From: CAZILN01 sp964540005
GTDB taxonomy: Bacteria > Bacteroidota > Bacteroidia > Bacteroidales > SM23-62
Reading direction: 5' to 3'
Assembly (NCBI GenBank): GCA_964540005.1
Contig: CAZILN010000150.1
Span: 1 to 41,589, forward strand
Length of the DNA stretch: 41,589 nucleotides
Under the pieces are notes generated by a model. It was not told the origin of the DNA. It ran no database searches and saw only the letters and a program-made list of their open reading frames with translations. Within the stretch, counting starts at the first letter, position 1; every line of letters starts with the position of its first letter. Shown one piece after another: positions 33,447 to 41,589 of the stretch. Made by a program: the position numbers and the translations under genes.

Positions 33447-36400
33447 ATGAAGAATTTCTTTTCACTGTTTTTACTTTTATTGATCCCCGTATTTCTAACG
33501 GCACAGGAAGAAGCCAGGCTGCTTCGCTTCCCGGCCATCCACAATGATCAGATTGTTTTCACCTATGCAGGAGACCTGTACAGTGTAGACAGCGAAGGTG
33601 GAATGGCCAGAAGGCTCACCAGTCATGAAGGTTATGAGATGTTCCCGAAATTTTCCCCTGACGGATCCACTATTGCTTTTACCGGACAGTATGACGGGAA
33701 TACCGAAGTGTTCACTATTCCCTCTGCAGGGGGTTCACCCAAACGGTTAACCTATACGGCCACTCTCGGACGTGATGATATTGCCGACAGGATGGGCCCG
33801 AACAATATCGTCATGGGATGGTCACCCGATGGTAAAAGCATTACCTACCGCTCCAGGAAGCAATCATTCAATTCCTTCATCGGCCAGCTGTTTTCAGTAC
33901 CGGCAACAGGCGGGCTTTCTTCGGAACTACCCCTGCCTACCGGTGGATTCTGCTCCTGGTCGCCGGACGGAACAAAACTTGCCTATAACAGGATATTCAG
34001 GGAATTCCGTACCTGGAAATATTACAAAGGCGGAATGGCTGACGAAATATGGATACACGACTTTGGAACTAAAGAGACAAAAGCAATCACTGATAATGAT
34101 GTACAGGATATAATCCCCATGTGGGCAGGCGAAGAGATATATTTCCTTTCCGACCGCGATCGGACCATGAACCTGTTTGTATATAACACCAGCAGCGGTG
34201 AAACCCGGAAAGTAACTGACTTCACGGAGTATGATATCAAATTCCCCTCCCTTGGAAAGGACTTCATCGTATTCGAGAATGGAGGGTATATATATAAATT
34301 CAGTCTTGCATCGAAACAGGCCGAGAAAGTAAGCATTCAGATAGCCAATGAGAATTCTTTCAGCCGCACCGGCTATGTTGACGCCAGTGAGTATATCAAT
34401 GATGCAGACCTGGCCCCCGGCGGGGAGCGGGTGATCCTCGGAGCCAGGGGTGAGATTTATTCACTTCCAGCAAAAAGCGGGATAACAAGGAACCTGACCC
34501 AGACTCAGGGTGCCCATGAACGGGAAATCACCTGGTCACCCGACGGAAAATATATTGCTTACGTCTCTGATGAATCGGGGGAATACGAAGTATATATGTT
34601 GAATCAGGACGGATCTGAAAAGCCGGTCCAGCTTACCAGTGGTTCAAAATCATACCTGTACCAGATCAGGTGGTCGCCTGACAGCAAGAAGATACTCTTC
34701 AGTGACAGGGCACTGACAATGAAGTATGTCGATATAGCTACAAAAAAGGTCACCCTGGTGAAAAAATCAGAAACTGGTGAACTAAGGGATTTCAGCTGGT
34801 CGCCTGACAGCAAATGGATAGCATTTTCCGAGACTGATGTCAATGAATTCGATGTGATATACCTGTACAAGCTCGATGATAGCAGTATCCACCCGGTAAC
34901 CGATAACTGGTACGATTCCGGCAACCCGGTTTTCTCTTCAGATGGTAAATACCTCTTTTTTGTGTCCCGCCGGGACTTCAACCCCAGCTACAGCAATACC
35001 GAATGGAACCATTCATACAGCAATATGAGCAAGGTTTACCTGGTAACGCTGGCAGCAGACACTCCCTCGCCCTTTGCACCTGAAAATGATGAGGTAAAGG
35101 CTGAATCTGCAGATGAATCAGGTTCCGCTGCTGCAGATAAGAAAGACAAGAACGATTCGTCTGATGAGAAATCTGAGAAAGTAACAAAAATAGATACTGA
35201 TAATCTGAACCAGCGTATACTGTCACTTCCAGTCCAGGCCTCCAATTATGGGAACCTTCAGGCTGTTACCGACAGGGTATACTATGTCGAGCGATCTTCA
35301 GGAGGAAGGGGACCCTCTTCATTTAAAATGTATGACCTGAAAAAGAAAGAAGAAACGGAACTAGGATCAGGCTTCAATTACCTGATCTCAGCCAGCGGTA
35401 AGAAAATGTTTGTTTCCAAAGGAGGTCAGCAAGCTGTCATAGACCTGCCACAGGGAACGATCACCATCAAGGATCCCATCGATGTATCCGGTATGAATGT
35501 ACTGGTTGACTACCGCCAGGAATGGAAACAGATCTTCGATGAAAGCTGGAGGCAGATGAGGGATTTCTTTTATGTACCTAATATGCATGGACTAGACTGG
35601 AATGCCATGCATGATAAATATTCTGTATTGCTGCCCTATGTGAATCACAGGAACGACCTGACCTATATTATAGGGGAAATGATAGCAGAGCTGAGTGTCG
35701 GACACGCTTATGTCCTGTCGGGAAGTCAGCGCCCCAGTCCAGAACGTATACAAACCGGCCTGCTGGGTGCAAAGATCAGCAAGCATTCTTCAGGATTCTT
35801 CCGGATAGATGAGATACTGGAAGGCGCCAACTGGGCCAGCGATTCACGCTCCCCCCTGACTGAGATAGGGGTCAATGTCAAGGAGGGAGAATTCATTACT
35901 GCTATAAACGGCCAGTCTGCCGCTGATATGGAAGATATTTATTCAGCCCTTGTCAACACTGCCGGCAAACAGGTAGAATTATCAGTAAACTCTGCAGCCC
36001 AGGAAAGCGGCAGCAGGAAAGCCATTGTCGTTCCCGTCTCCGATGAAGCAGCCCTGTACTACTATAACTGGGTGCAGGATAACATCAAAAAGGTTGATGA
36101 GGCGACTAACGGGCAGGTAGGGTACATACACATACCCGATATGGGTCCCAACGGGCTGAATGAATTTGCCAAGTATTTCTATCCACAGCTGAACAAGAAG
36201 GGGCTCATAATAGATGACAGGGGCAACGGGGGCGGAAATGTCAGTCCCATGATCATCGAACGGCTGAGCAGGGAAATGACCCATGCAGCCATCATGCGGG
36301 GGATCAGCGAAGGAGACCCGGTTCCGGAAGCCACCATGCTGGGGCCCAAGGTCCTGCTGATCAACTATGCCTCGGCTTCGGATGGTGACCTCTTCCCCTA

Positions 36401-36719
36401 CCAGTTCAAGCAGAAGAAGCTGGGTACGGTGATCGGTACCCGGACCTGGGGAGGAGTAGTCGGAATTCGGGGATCCCTGCCGTTTATTGACGGAGGCAGT
36501 TTACAGAAGCCTGAATTCGCCCATTATTCTGCCAGTGAAAGTAAATGGATCATTGAAGGATTCGGTGTGGAACCGGATATTTACCTGGATAATGATCCCT
36601 CAAGAGAATATGAAGGGACAGACGACCAGCTTAACAAGGCCATCGAGGTAATAATGGAGCAACTGGACCAGTACACTCCGGTTCCTGCGGTTCCTCCGGC
36701 ACCTGACAAAAGTAAATAA
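33447..36719 (+). CDS. Tricorn-type S41 protease with beta-propeller and PDZ domains
   Basis: A 1090-residue exported protease. It has a signal peptide (MKNFFSLFLLLLIPVFLTAQ) and N-terminal beta-propeller repeats with WSPDGK/FSPDG motifs over residues ~25-540. A charged, low-complexity linker at ~545-580 is rich in Asp, Glu, Lys and Ser. The core follows: an S41-helical region, SVGHAY near 750 (active-site His), PDZ about 800-860, and RGNGGGN near 925. YASASDGDLF near 976 holds the probable nucleophile Ser, and GTRTWGGVVGIRG follows. Tricorn in archaea degrades peptides from the proteasome; bacterial homologs are exported and of less certain role. ATG at 33447 is chosen because it gives the signal peptide and lies after the promoter. 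Confidence 0.92.
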   Translation: MKNFFSLFLLLLIPVFLTAQEEARLLRFPAIHNDQIVFTYAGDLYSVDSEGGMARRLTSHEGYEMFPKFSPDGSTIAFTGQYDGNTEVFTIPSAGGSPKRLTYTATLGRDDIADRMGPNNIVMGWSPDGKSITYRSRKQSFNSFIGQLFSVPATGGLSSELPLPTGGFCSWSPDGTKLAYNRIFREFRTWKYYKGGMADEIWIHDFGTKETKAITDNDVQDIIPMWAGEEIYFLSDRDRTMNLFVYNTSSGETRKVTDFTEYDIKFPSLGKDFIVFENGGYIYKFSLASKQAEKVSIQIANENSFSRTGYVDASEYINDADLAPGGERVILGARGEIYSLPAKSGITRNLTQTQGAHEREITWSPDGKYIAYVSDESGEYEVYMLNQDGSEKPVQLTSGSKSYLYQIRWSPDSKKILFSDRALTMKYVDIATKKVTLVKKSETGELRDFSWSPDSKWIAFSETDVNEFDVIYLYKLDDSSIHPVTDNWYDSGNPVFSSDGKYLFFVSRRDFNPSYSNTEWNHSYSNMSKVYLVTLAADTPSPFAPENDEVKAESADESGSAAADKKDKNDSSDEKSEKVTKIDTDNLNQRILSLPVQASNYGNLQAVTDRVYYVERSSGGRGPSSFKMYDLKKKEETELGSGFNYLISASGKKMFVSKGGQQAVIDLPQGTITIKDPIDVSGMNVLVDYRQEWKQIFDESWRQMRDFFYVPNMHGLDWNAMHDKYSVLLPYVNHRNDLTYIIGEMIAELSVGHAYVLSGSQRPSPERIQTGLLGAKISKHSSGFFRIDEILEGANWASDSRSPLTEIGVNVKEGEFITAINGQSAADMEDIYSALVNTAGKQVELSVNSAAQESGSRKAIVVPVSDEAALYYYNWVQDNIKKVDEATNGQVGYIHIPDMGPNGLNEFAKYFYPQLNKKGLIIDDRGNGGGNVSPMIIERLSREMTHAAIMRGISEGDPVPEATMLGPKVLLINYASASDGDLFPYQFKQKKLGTVIGTRTWGGVVGIRGSLPFIDGGSLQKPEFAHYSASESKWIIEGFGVEPDIYLDNDPSREYEGTDDQLNKAIEVIMEQLDQYTPVPAVPPAPDKSK

Positions 36720-36729
36720 AAAACAGTAG

Positions 36730-36942
36730 CTAATTCAGCCAGGAGCCCCCTTCCTTCTGGTACAGGGAGATGAAGTATTCAATTGACCTGTCATATGTCT
36801 TCTCAGCCGTATCCGGGAAAAAGCAGGCAGGCAGTTCTGACCGTATCCGGTGATAGTGAAGGCAATCACAACAGACGGCACGTTTGCTACAGGGATAGGA
36901 ACAGTTGCAGTATTCCCTGTTGCGTTCTTTATTGCACTCCAT
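36730..36942 (-). CDS. Small Cys-rich DUF6485 family protein
   Basis: A 70-residue protein with eight Cys: positions 3, 12, 14, 18, 24, 25, 27 and 40, in the pattern YCNCSYPCSKRAVCCDCLHYH. This spacing and the tail ACFFPDTAEKTYDRSIEYFI match the DUF6485 family known from Bacteroidota and other anaerobes. The Cys clusters suggest zinc or iron-sulfur binding; function is unknown. It starts 3 bases after the C1 peptidase gene and lies 10 bases from the convergent tricorn gene. Confidence 0.85.
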   Translation of the reverse strand: MECNKERNREYCNCSYPCSKRAVCCDCLHYHRIRSELPACFFPDTAEKTYDRSIEYFISLYQKEGGSWLN

Positions 36943-36945
36943 ATC

Positions 36946-38130
36946 CTATAAATTTAATTTTCCACGTATATCCTCGGGAATAGATTCCTTATGCACCATG
37001 ATCTCCGTAGTTTTATAGCGGACATAAGCCTTTGATATATAGAAATATCCTGCATGGGGACCCGAGTCGTTACCCCAGGAATTCTTAACAATATAATATG
37101 ACTTGCCGAAGTTATCACGGGCCGTTCCGATAATGTGCATGCCATGATCATCAGTTGTGGTATAATTATCGAATGCCGTCTGTCTCATGTCCTGGCTGAT
37201 CTCTTCTTCAAGAATGGCATTTTCAATGATGAGCTGGCCCTGCTCATCTAATATTATCTGTTCGTCTTCTTCTATGCCGGGTGGCACAGTCCCCATCCCC
37301 TTGATCCTGGAGAAGTATGATTCACTTACATCGGCTGCCCAGGCTACCGTATAGCCTGATTCAAGCGAATGATCAATCGTTCTGATCAATTCATCCAGCT
37401 TAATATTATAGACCTCCTGCCATGACCAGTTATCCGGCAGTTCTATTATAAAGGGCAGATAAAAAGGATGATGGCTGAAGGAGGTCAGCAGCACATAATC
37501 GTCCAGATCCAGTCCCAGCGACCCGGCAAAACTCTCCGGAGTATAGGTCTTTCCCATGTACTGAAATGATTCAGGAACCTCACCCAGGTAAGTATCAAGC
37601 AGCTTGCAGAAACCTTTGAACCAGACCGGGCTGAGTTTCCTGTTGCTGTTTTCTATTACCTCCTCGACATAGGATTTCAGGACTGCATCCATTTCGTTAT
37701 GAATGTGATTATCTTCACCAATTGTGAGTCCGGGATACACCTCCTCGGGTACAATACCGTATGTACCGATTACATCCGTTACATCATTAAAGGCTCCCCC
37801 CCCTGAAAAATTGATGGTTCCGTGCATGCGCACAAACTTCCTGGCTTTCTCCTGGTAGGTATATCGTACGACGAACATTTCAGACAGATCGTATTCCCCT
37901 TTGTCCATGCGCAGCAATTCTGATTCCAGCAGGGAAATACCGGAGAAACTCCAGCAGGTGCTGCTCCGGTTCTGATCTTTAACAGGGGTAGACGGAAGGA
38001 TTTTTTCGACCTTCAGTACAGCGGATTCCGGCGGAACCTGGGAGCTGAGGGGAATGGCAATAAATAAGCCCCCGCAAATAAGGCACAGGAGCCTGGTTGA
38101 GAGAAAAATTTTATCTATTCGTATACTCAT
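36946..38130 (-). CDS. Exported C1 family cysteine peptidase (bleomycin hydrolase/PepC-like)
   Basis: A 394-residue papain-fold peptidase. A signal peptide (LLCLICGGLFIAIPLSSQ) sends it out of the cytoplasm. Catalytic residues are visible: oxyanion Gln53 and nucleophile Cys59 in KDQNRSSTCWSFSG, His in DDHGMHIIGTARD near 330-340, and Asn in VKNSWG near 355. Large insertions between Cys and His are like the C1B (PepC/bleomycin hydrolase) branch, which is usually cytoplasmic, so export is notable. It starts 25 bases after the OmpA-family gene and is followed 3 bases later by the DUF6485 gene, suggesting one operon. Confidence 0.9.
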   Translation of the reverse strand: MSIRIDKIFLSTRLLCLICGGLFIAIPLSSQVPPESAVLKVEKILPSTPVKDQNRSSTCWSFSGISLLESELLRMDKGEYDLSEMFVVRYTYQEKARKFVRMHGTINFSGGGAFNDVTDVIGTYGIVPEEVYPGLTIGEDNHIHNEMDAVLKSYVEEVIENSNRKLSPVWFKGFCKLLDTYLGEVPESFQYMGKTYTPESFAGSLGLDLDDYVLLTSFSHHPFYLPFIIELPDNWSWQEVYNIKLDELIRTIDHSLESGYTVAWAADVSESYFSRIKGMGTVPPGIEEDEQIILDEQGQLIIENAILEEEISQDMRQTAFDNYTTTDDHGMHIIGTARDNFGKSYYIVKNSWGNDSGPHAGYFYISKAYVRYKTTEIMVHKESIPEDIRGKLNL

Positions 38131-38155
38131 TTTTTTATGAATTGATGTTCTGTAA

Positions 38156-40093
38156 TTATTCGGAAAGTACCTTCAGTTCAGTCCGTCTGTTCGCAGCACG
38201 GCCTTCTTCTGTATCATTACTCTCAATGGGCTGTTCCATTCCATAACCCCGGTGGCTGATCCGTGATTGATCTACCTGGTGCTCCAGTAAATACCTGACA
38301 ACCTCTCCTGCCCTTTGTTCCGACAGATCCTGGTTGTACTGGCGGGTTCCTGTGTTATCGGTATGTCCGCTCATCTCCACTTTCAAAGAAGGATTCTCCT
38401 TCAGGAAATCAATGAGCATATCGAGCTCGATCCTGGACTGATCTTTAAGTGTGTAGGAATCATAATCGAAAAATACATTCTTCAGGATGATCTTTTGTCC
38501 GGCCCGGATAGGATTCAGCGGGATATCCATAAGGAATGGTTCTGTTCTGCCGTAGACCCTGTCCATTGAGAAATTATCCGAGTAGAAAAGGTATCCCTGT
38601 TTTGAGACGTTAAGTGCATAATCCGCATCGGCGGGAATACAGATCAGAAAATCACCCTTAGGCCTGCGGGATGCCGATTTCATGATGATTCCCCCTGTAT
38701 TTAAATCTATCAGTTCAAAGGAAGCTTCGAGCTTGCTTCTTTTCACAGCATCAAAGACAGTACCCTTCATATAGGATACCGGTACGGGCCTCACCTCCTG
38801 GTAGAGTTCGAATTCGAAGATATCCCTTCCACGTCCTTCCAGCCTGTTGGAAGAATAATAGGCACGGTTTCCGAGGGCATTAACAATCATACCTTCTTCA
38901 TGGTGGTGTGTGTTTATTGGATATCCCAGGTTGACCGGCGTGCTCCATTGGCCTGAAGATTTTTTACGGGAAACAAACAGATCATAACCACCCAGTCCCT
39001 GCCAGCCGTCAGAAGAAAAATAGAGGGTTTTGTTATCAGGATGGATAAAAGGAGACTGGTCAATACCCGGGGTGTTTACACTGTCACCAATGTTGACCGG
39101 CTCCTGCCAGAGCCCATCATCGGATTTCAGGCTGTAATAAATATCATATGAACCATATCCCCCGGCGCGATTGCTGATGAAGTAAAGGGTACGTCCGTCG
39201 GCAGATACGGAAGGCTGTTTTTCACTGTTGGCCGTATTGATGACCCGGCCCATATTGACCGGAACCGACCATCGGTCCCCCAGGTCCTCAGCAATGTAAA
39301 GGTCACACAGTCCCATACCGTCATCACGGTTACAGGCAGTAAAAATCATAGTTTTGCCGTCTCCTGTAATGGTCTGGGCGCCTTCGTTATTAGTCGAATT
39401 CAAAGGAGCACCGGCATCCCTTGCCTGGGTCCACTGACCATTCTCCCTGGTACTGTAATAGAAATCCTCCTGTTTGTACCTGGCCAGTTGGGGATTATTG
39501 GTATTCAGAGGCAGCAAGACAGTAAAAACCAGCATGTTTTCATCTGCCGACAGGCTGGGCCAGTATTCATCATATTCACTGTTTACACCGGTACCAAGAT
39601 TAACAGGTTCAAAGGGAACAGGATTTTCCAGTGCATTCATGCCGAATTCGCAGTTCTGCAGGTTTTTTTTGCATCGTTCTGCCAGATCACCTGCAGGGAT
39701 ACCCGTTGATATGAATAGCCCGTAGTTCTGTGAAGCATCAGCATACCTGCCGAGTGAAAGCTGGTTCTCGGCCAGAAAGAAATACAATCTTGGATACGAA
39801 GAGGGGTCCAGTTTAAGGGCATTTTCATAAGCCTCTATTGATTTTTCAAGCTGTTTGTTGTCAGTAAACATCTGTCCGAGTAACAGATAAGCTTCAACAA
39901 AGGAAGGCTCTATCTGCAGAGCTTCCATAAGATTTTCTTCGGCATGCTTATAATCAAGAAGCTGGTAGTTCCTGCGTGCCATCTCAAATTTAGCGATAGC
40001 CCTTTTGTTATCTGTACTGTACTGGGCATGCAACTGCAGGCAGAGAGAAAGTGCACAAACTGTATATATGATCCTGCTTAGTATATTCTTCAT
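38156..40093 (-). CDS. TPR-PD40-OmpA envelope protein (PorE-like)
   Basis: A 645-residue protein. It has a signal peptide (IIYTVCALSLCLQLHAQ), TPR repeats about residues 30-130 (AEENLMEALQIEPSFVEAYLLLGQMF), a PD40/WD40-like propeller about 175-420 (SADGRTLYFISNRAGGYGSYDIYY, HPDNKTLYFSSDGW), a carboxypeptidase-regulatory-like beta domain about 440-510, and an OmpA C-terminal peptidoglycan-binding domain about 535-645 (MSGHTDNTGTRQYNQDLSEQRA). This is the architecture of PorE, a type IX secretion subunit in Porphyromonas, but many paralogs exist, so that role is only possible. No other por genes are in view. A -7 element lies 29 bases upstream. Confidence 0.9.
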   Translation of the reverse strand: MKNILSRIIYTVCALSLCLQLHAQYSTDNKRAIAKFEMARRNYQLLDYKHAEENLMEALQIEPSFVEAYLLLGQMFTDNKQLEKSIEAYENALKLDPSSYPRLYFFLAENQLSLGRYADASQNYGLFISTGIPAGDLAERCKKNLQNCEFGMNALENPVPFEPVNLGTGVNSEYDEYWPSLSADENMLVFTVLLPLNTNNPQLARYKQEDFYYSTRENGQWTQARDAGAPLNSTNNEGAQTITGDGKTMIFTACNRDDGMGLCDLYIAEDLGDRWSVPVNMGRVINTANSEKQPSVSADGRTLYFISNRAGGYGSYDIYYSLKSDDGLWQEPVNIGDSVNTPGIDQSPFIHPDNKTLYFSSDGWQGLGGYDLFVSRKKSSGQWSTPVNLGYPINTHHHEEGMIVNALGNRAYYSSNRLEGRGRDIFEFELYQEVRPVPVSYMKGTVFDAVKRSKLEASFELIDLNTGGIIMKSASRRPKGDFLICIPADADYALNVSKQGYLFYSDNFSMDRVYGRTEPFLMDIPLNPIRAGQKIILKNVFFDYDSYTLKDQSRIELDMLIDFLKENPSLKVEMSGHTDNTGTRQYNQDLSEQRAGEVVRYLLEHQVDQSRISHRGYGMEQPIESNDTEEGRAANRRTELKVLSE

Positions 40094-40121
40094 ATAGTCA
40101 AAACCCTTGCAGAAAGCATAC

Positions 40122-40129
40122 CAAAGATA
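40122..40129 (-). promoter_or_regulatory. -7 element for the OmpA-C1-DUF6485 operon
   Basis: The minus strand reads TATCTTTG, a perfect TAnnTTTG, 29 bases upstream of the ATG at 40093. Confidence 0.5.
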
Positions 40130-40142
40130 GGAATAAGTAGCT

Positions 40143-40150
40143 TATTTTTG
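40143..40150 (+). promoter_or_regulatory. -7 element for the GH9 gene
   Basis: TATTTTTG is a perfect TAnnTTTG on the plus strand, 95 bases before the ATG at 40245 and only 14 bases from the divergent element of the OmpA operon. A leader of roughly 85 bases would result. Confidence 0.45.
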
Positions 40151-40244
40151 TATGCTGTTCAAACTATGAATTTAAACTCTTATATTTATAATTGCTGTAC
40201 AGGTCCCTCAAGGAATGAATCTTACACTAAACTCCAGAATACAT

Positions 40245-41589
40245 ATGAAAACCTACATTCTTTCAATTAGCATTTTCCTGATTCTTATCAGCTGTAATCC
40301 TCAGCAAACGACTCAAAATGAACAGATTTCCGGTTCCATCCGCCTTAACCAGGTGGGGTATTATCCCCATTCGATCAAAGAATTTTGTGTTGCCGATCAA
40401 CAGGCAACAAGCTTCAGGATACAAAATGAAAAGGGTAAAACCCAATTCAGGGGCGACCTGGTAAGTGAAGGCACCTGGGATGCCTCGGGCGAAGTTATCC
40501 TGAGGGGTGATTTCAGCGAATTCCAGGCTCCGGGAACCTATACCATAGTAGTTGAACCCGGAATGGTATCAGCCCCTTTCGAGATAGCTCCAAAGGTCTT
40601 CACTCCTGCCCTGAATGCATCGATTAAAAGCTTTTACTTCCAGCGTGCATCCATGGCGATAGAAGAACAATTCGGGGGCATCTATCAGAGGGCCGGCGGT
40701 CATCCTGATGATGAGTGTTCTTATCATCCTTCCACCGGGATAGAAGGAGGAAAGCGCAATTCACCGGGAGGATGGTACGATGCCGGCGATTATGGCAAAT
40801 ATGTTGGTAATGCGGCTATCTCTGCAGGACAGATGATGAACCTCCTGGAGATCTTCCCTGATGCTGTAAAAGACGCTCAACTGAACATTCCTGAAAGCGG
40901 GAACGGTATCAGCGACCTTCTGGATGAGATCAGGTATGAACTCAACTGGATCGAAACCATGCAGGATACCGATGGCGGCGTGTTCCACAAGCTCACAGCC
41001 AAGAACTTCGGACCCTTTATTATGCCCGCAGAATATGATATGGAACGGTTCATCATCGGGAAAGCTACCGTCTCCACCCTGAATTTTGCTGCAGTGATGG
41101 CCCAGGCTTCCAGGGTGTATAAGAATGTGGACCCTGACTGGGCGAATTCAGTTCTGGTTGCCGCAGAAAAAGCCTGGGACTGGGCCGCTGACAACAACAA
41201 TACCCCCTATAGAAATCCTGAAGATGTGAGAACGGGCGAGTACGGTGATACCGAATTCAGCGATGATTTTTACTGGGCTGCCGCGGAATTATATATCAGT
41301 ACTGCTAAGGAGAGTTACCTGGATTATCTTCTTGAAAATGAGGAACCATACATCCATCAATTAACCAACAGCTGGAAATTCTTCATCAGGAACATGGGCT
41401 TTCATACCCTGCTGGTTAACAGTGATAAGCTGTATCCCGAACTGGCAGAATCACTGAAAAAGAAACACCTGGAGCTCTCTGACCAGATACTGTCTGTAAT
41501 GGAGGCCATCCCTTACCATGTAAGCCTGGATCAGTTCGAATGGGGATCAAACAGCGATGTGCTGAACCAGGCTATGATCCTCTGTTATG
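40245..41589 (+). CDS. Glycoside hydrolase family 9 lipoprotein, 3' end off window
   Basis: An incomplete gene: 448 codons are visible and the frame is open to the window edge. A lipoprotein signal (MKTYILSISIFLILISC, Cys17) is followed by the GH9-type N-terminal Ig-like domain about residues 28-115 (RLNQVGYYPHSIKEFCVA). The catalytic alpha-barrel starts near 120 and contains PGGWYDAGDYGKY (174-186), in which Asp179 and Asp182 are the conserved GH9 base region. The catalytic acid Glu would lie beyond the edge. GH9 enzymes are mostly endo-glucanases or exo-glucosaminidases. Lipid anchoring suggests action on external glucan or related polysaccharide; exact substrate is not readable. The divergent neighbour is the TPR/OmpA gene. 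Confidence 0.92.
   Translation, partial: MKTYILSISIFLILISCNPQQTTQNEQISGSIRLNQVGYYPHSIKEFCVADQQATSFRIQNEKGKTQFRGDLVSEGTWDASGEVILRGDFSEFQAPGTYTIVVEPGMVSAPFEIAPKVFTPALNASIKSFYFQRASMAIEEQFGGIYQRAGGHPDDECSYHPSTGIEGGKRNSPGGWYDAGDYGKYVGNAAISAGQMMNLLEIFPDAVKDAQLNIPESGNGISDLLDEIRYELNWIETMQDTDGGVFHKLTAKNFGPFIMPAEYDMERFIIGKATVSTLNFAAVMAQASRVYKNVDPDWANSVLVAAEKAWDWAADNNNTPYRNPEDVRTGEYGDTEFSDDFYWAAAELYISTAKESYLDYLLENEEPYIHQLTNSWKFFIRNMGFHTLLVNSDKLYPELAESLKKKHLELSDQILSVMEAIPYHVSLDQFEWGSNSDVLNQAMILCY

Noticed and set aside
38156..40093. Firm assignment as PorE of type IX secretion
   Set aside because: The architecture fits, but paralogs are common and no other secretion genes are visible.

Overview
The window looks like a chromosomal segment of a Bacteroidota bacterium, probably an anaerobic Bacteroidales/Marinilabiliales-type organism. 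This is inferred from several things: perfect or near-perfect TAnnTTTG (-7) promoter elements upstream of many genes, little sign of Shine-Dalgarno sequences, lipoproteins with acidic residues after the lipobox Cys, a PorE-like TPR/PD40/OmpA protein, a tricorn-type S41 protease, a DUF6485 protein, and anaerobe-style metabolism (citrate lyase, methylmalonyl-CoA epimerase, rubredoxin). No rRNA, tRNA, CRISPR array or complete mobile element was recognised.

Layout. 1-1539 (-): AT-rich, off-edge gene for a protein whose C-terminal part looks like a PD-(D/E)XK nuclease; it carries one in-frame TAA near its start. It is unlike the rest of the window in base composition and is probably acquired. 1540-1861 is a non-coding AT-rich junction. 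1862-3965: a YihY-family membrane protein (-) and a ComB-like phosphatase (+). 3966-10912 (-): a seven-gene block running TetR regulator, TolC, HlyD-type lipoprotein adaptor, two ABC ATPases and two ABC-2 permeases. It is organised like E. coli cecR-ybhGFSR, with YbhF split into two genes and an outer-membrane channel added. A repeated GTTTAACTA element sits directly upstream of the TetR start.

11064-15954 (+): an M28/PDZ peptidase, a membrane protein of unknown function, then an ECF sigma factor / putative anti-sigma / DUF4097-like exported protein operon. 15983-22387: an SDR oxidoreductase (-), an isoaspartyl peptidase-like lipoprotein (+), cysQ with an SLC13/RCK transporter (-), and an HD-like protein with an isocitrate/isopropylmalate-family dehydrogenase (-). 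22525-25738: PepD (+), rubredoxin (-), and an overlapping VTC-domain / DUF4956 pair (+) that may make or handle polyphosphate.

25727-28505 (-): citrate lyase alpha and a CitD-CitE fusion. 28597-33213 (-): a probable surface lipoprotein, methylmalonyl-CoA epimerase and a GH3/serine-hydrolase fusion likely to act on cell-wall sugars. 33447-36719 (+): tricorn homolog. 36730-40093 (-): DUF6485 protein, exported C1 peptidase, and TPR/PD40/OmpA envelope protein. 40245-end (+): a GH9 glycosidase lipoprotein cut by the window edge.

No single locus is clearly a new system. The most unusual items are the interrupted nuclease-like gene, the ABC ATPase pair whose degenerate residues all fall on one predicted ATP site, the VTC-DUF4956 pair, the CitD-CitE fusion without visible maturation genes, and the dehydrogenase/HD-like pair with altered motifs.
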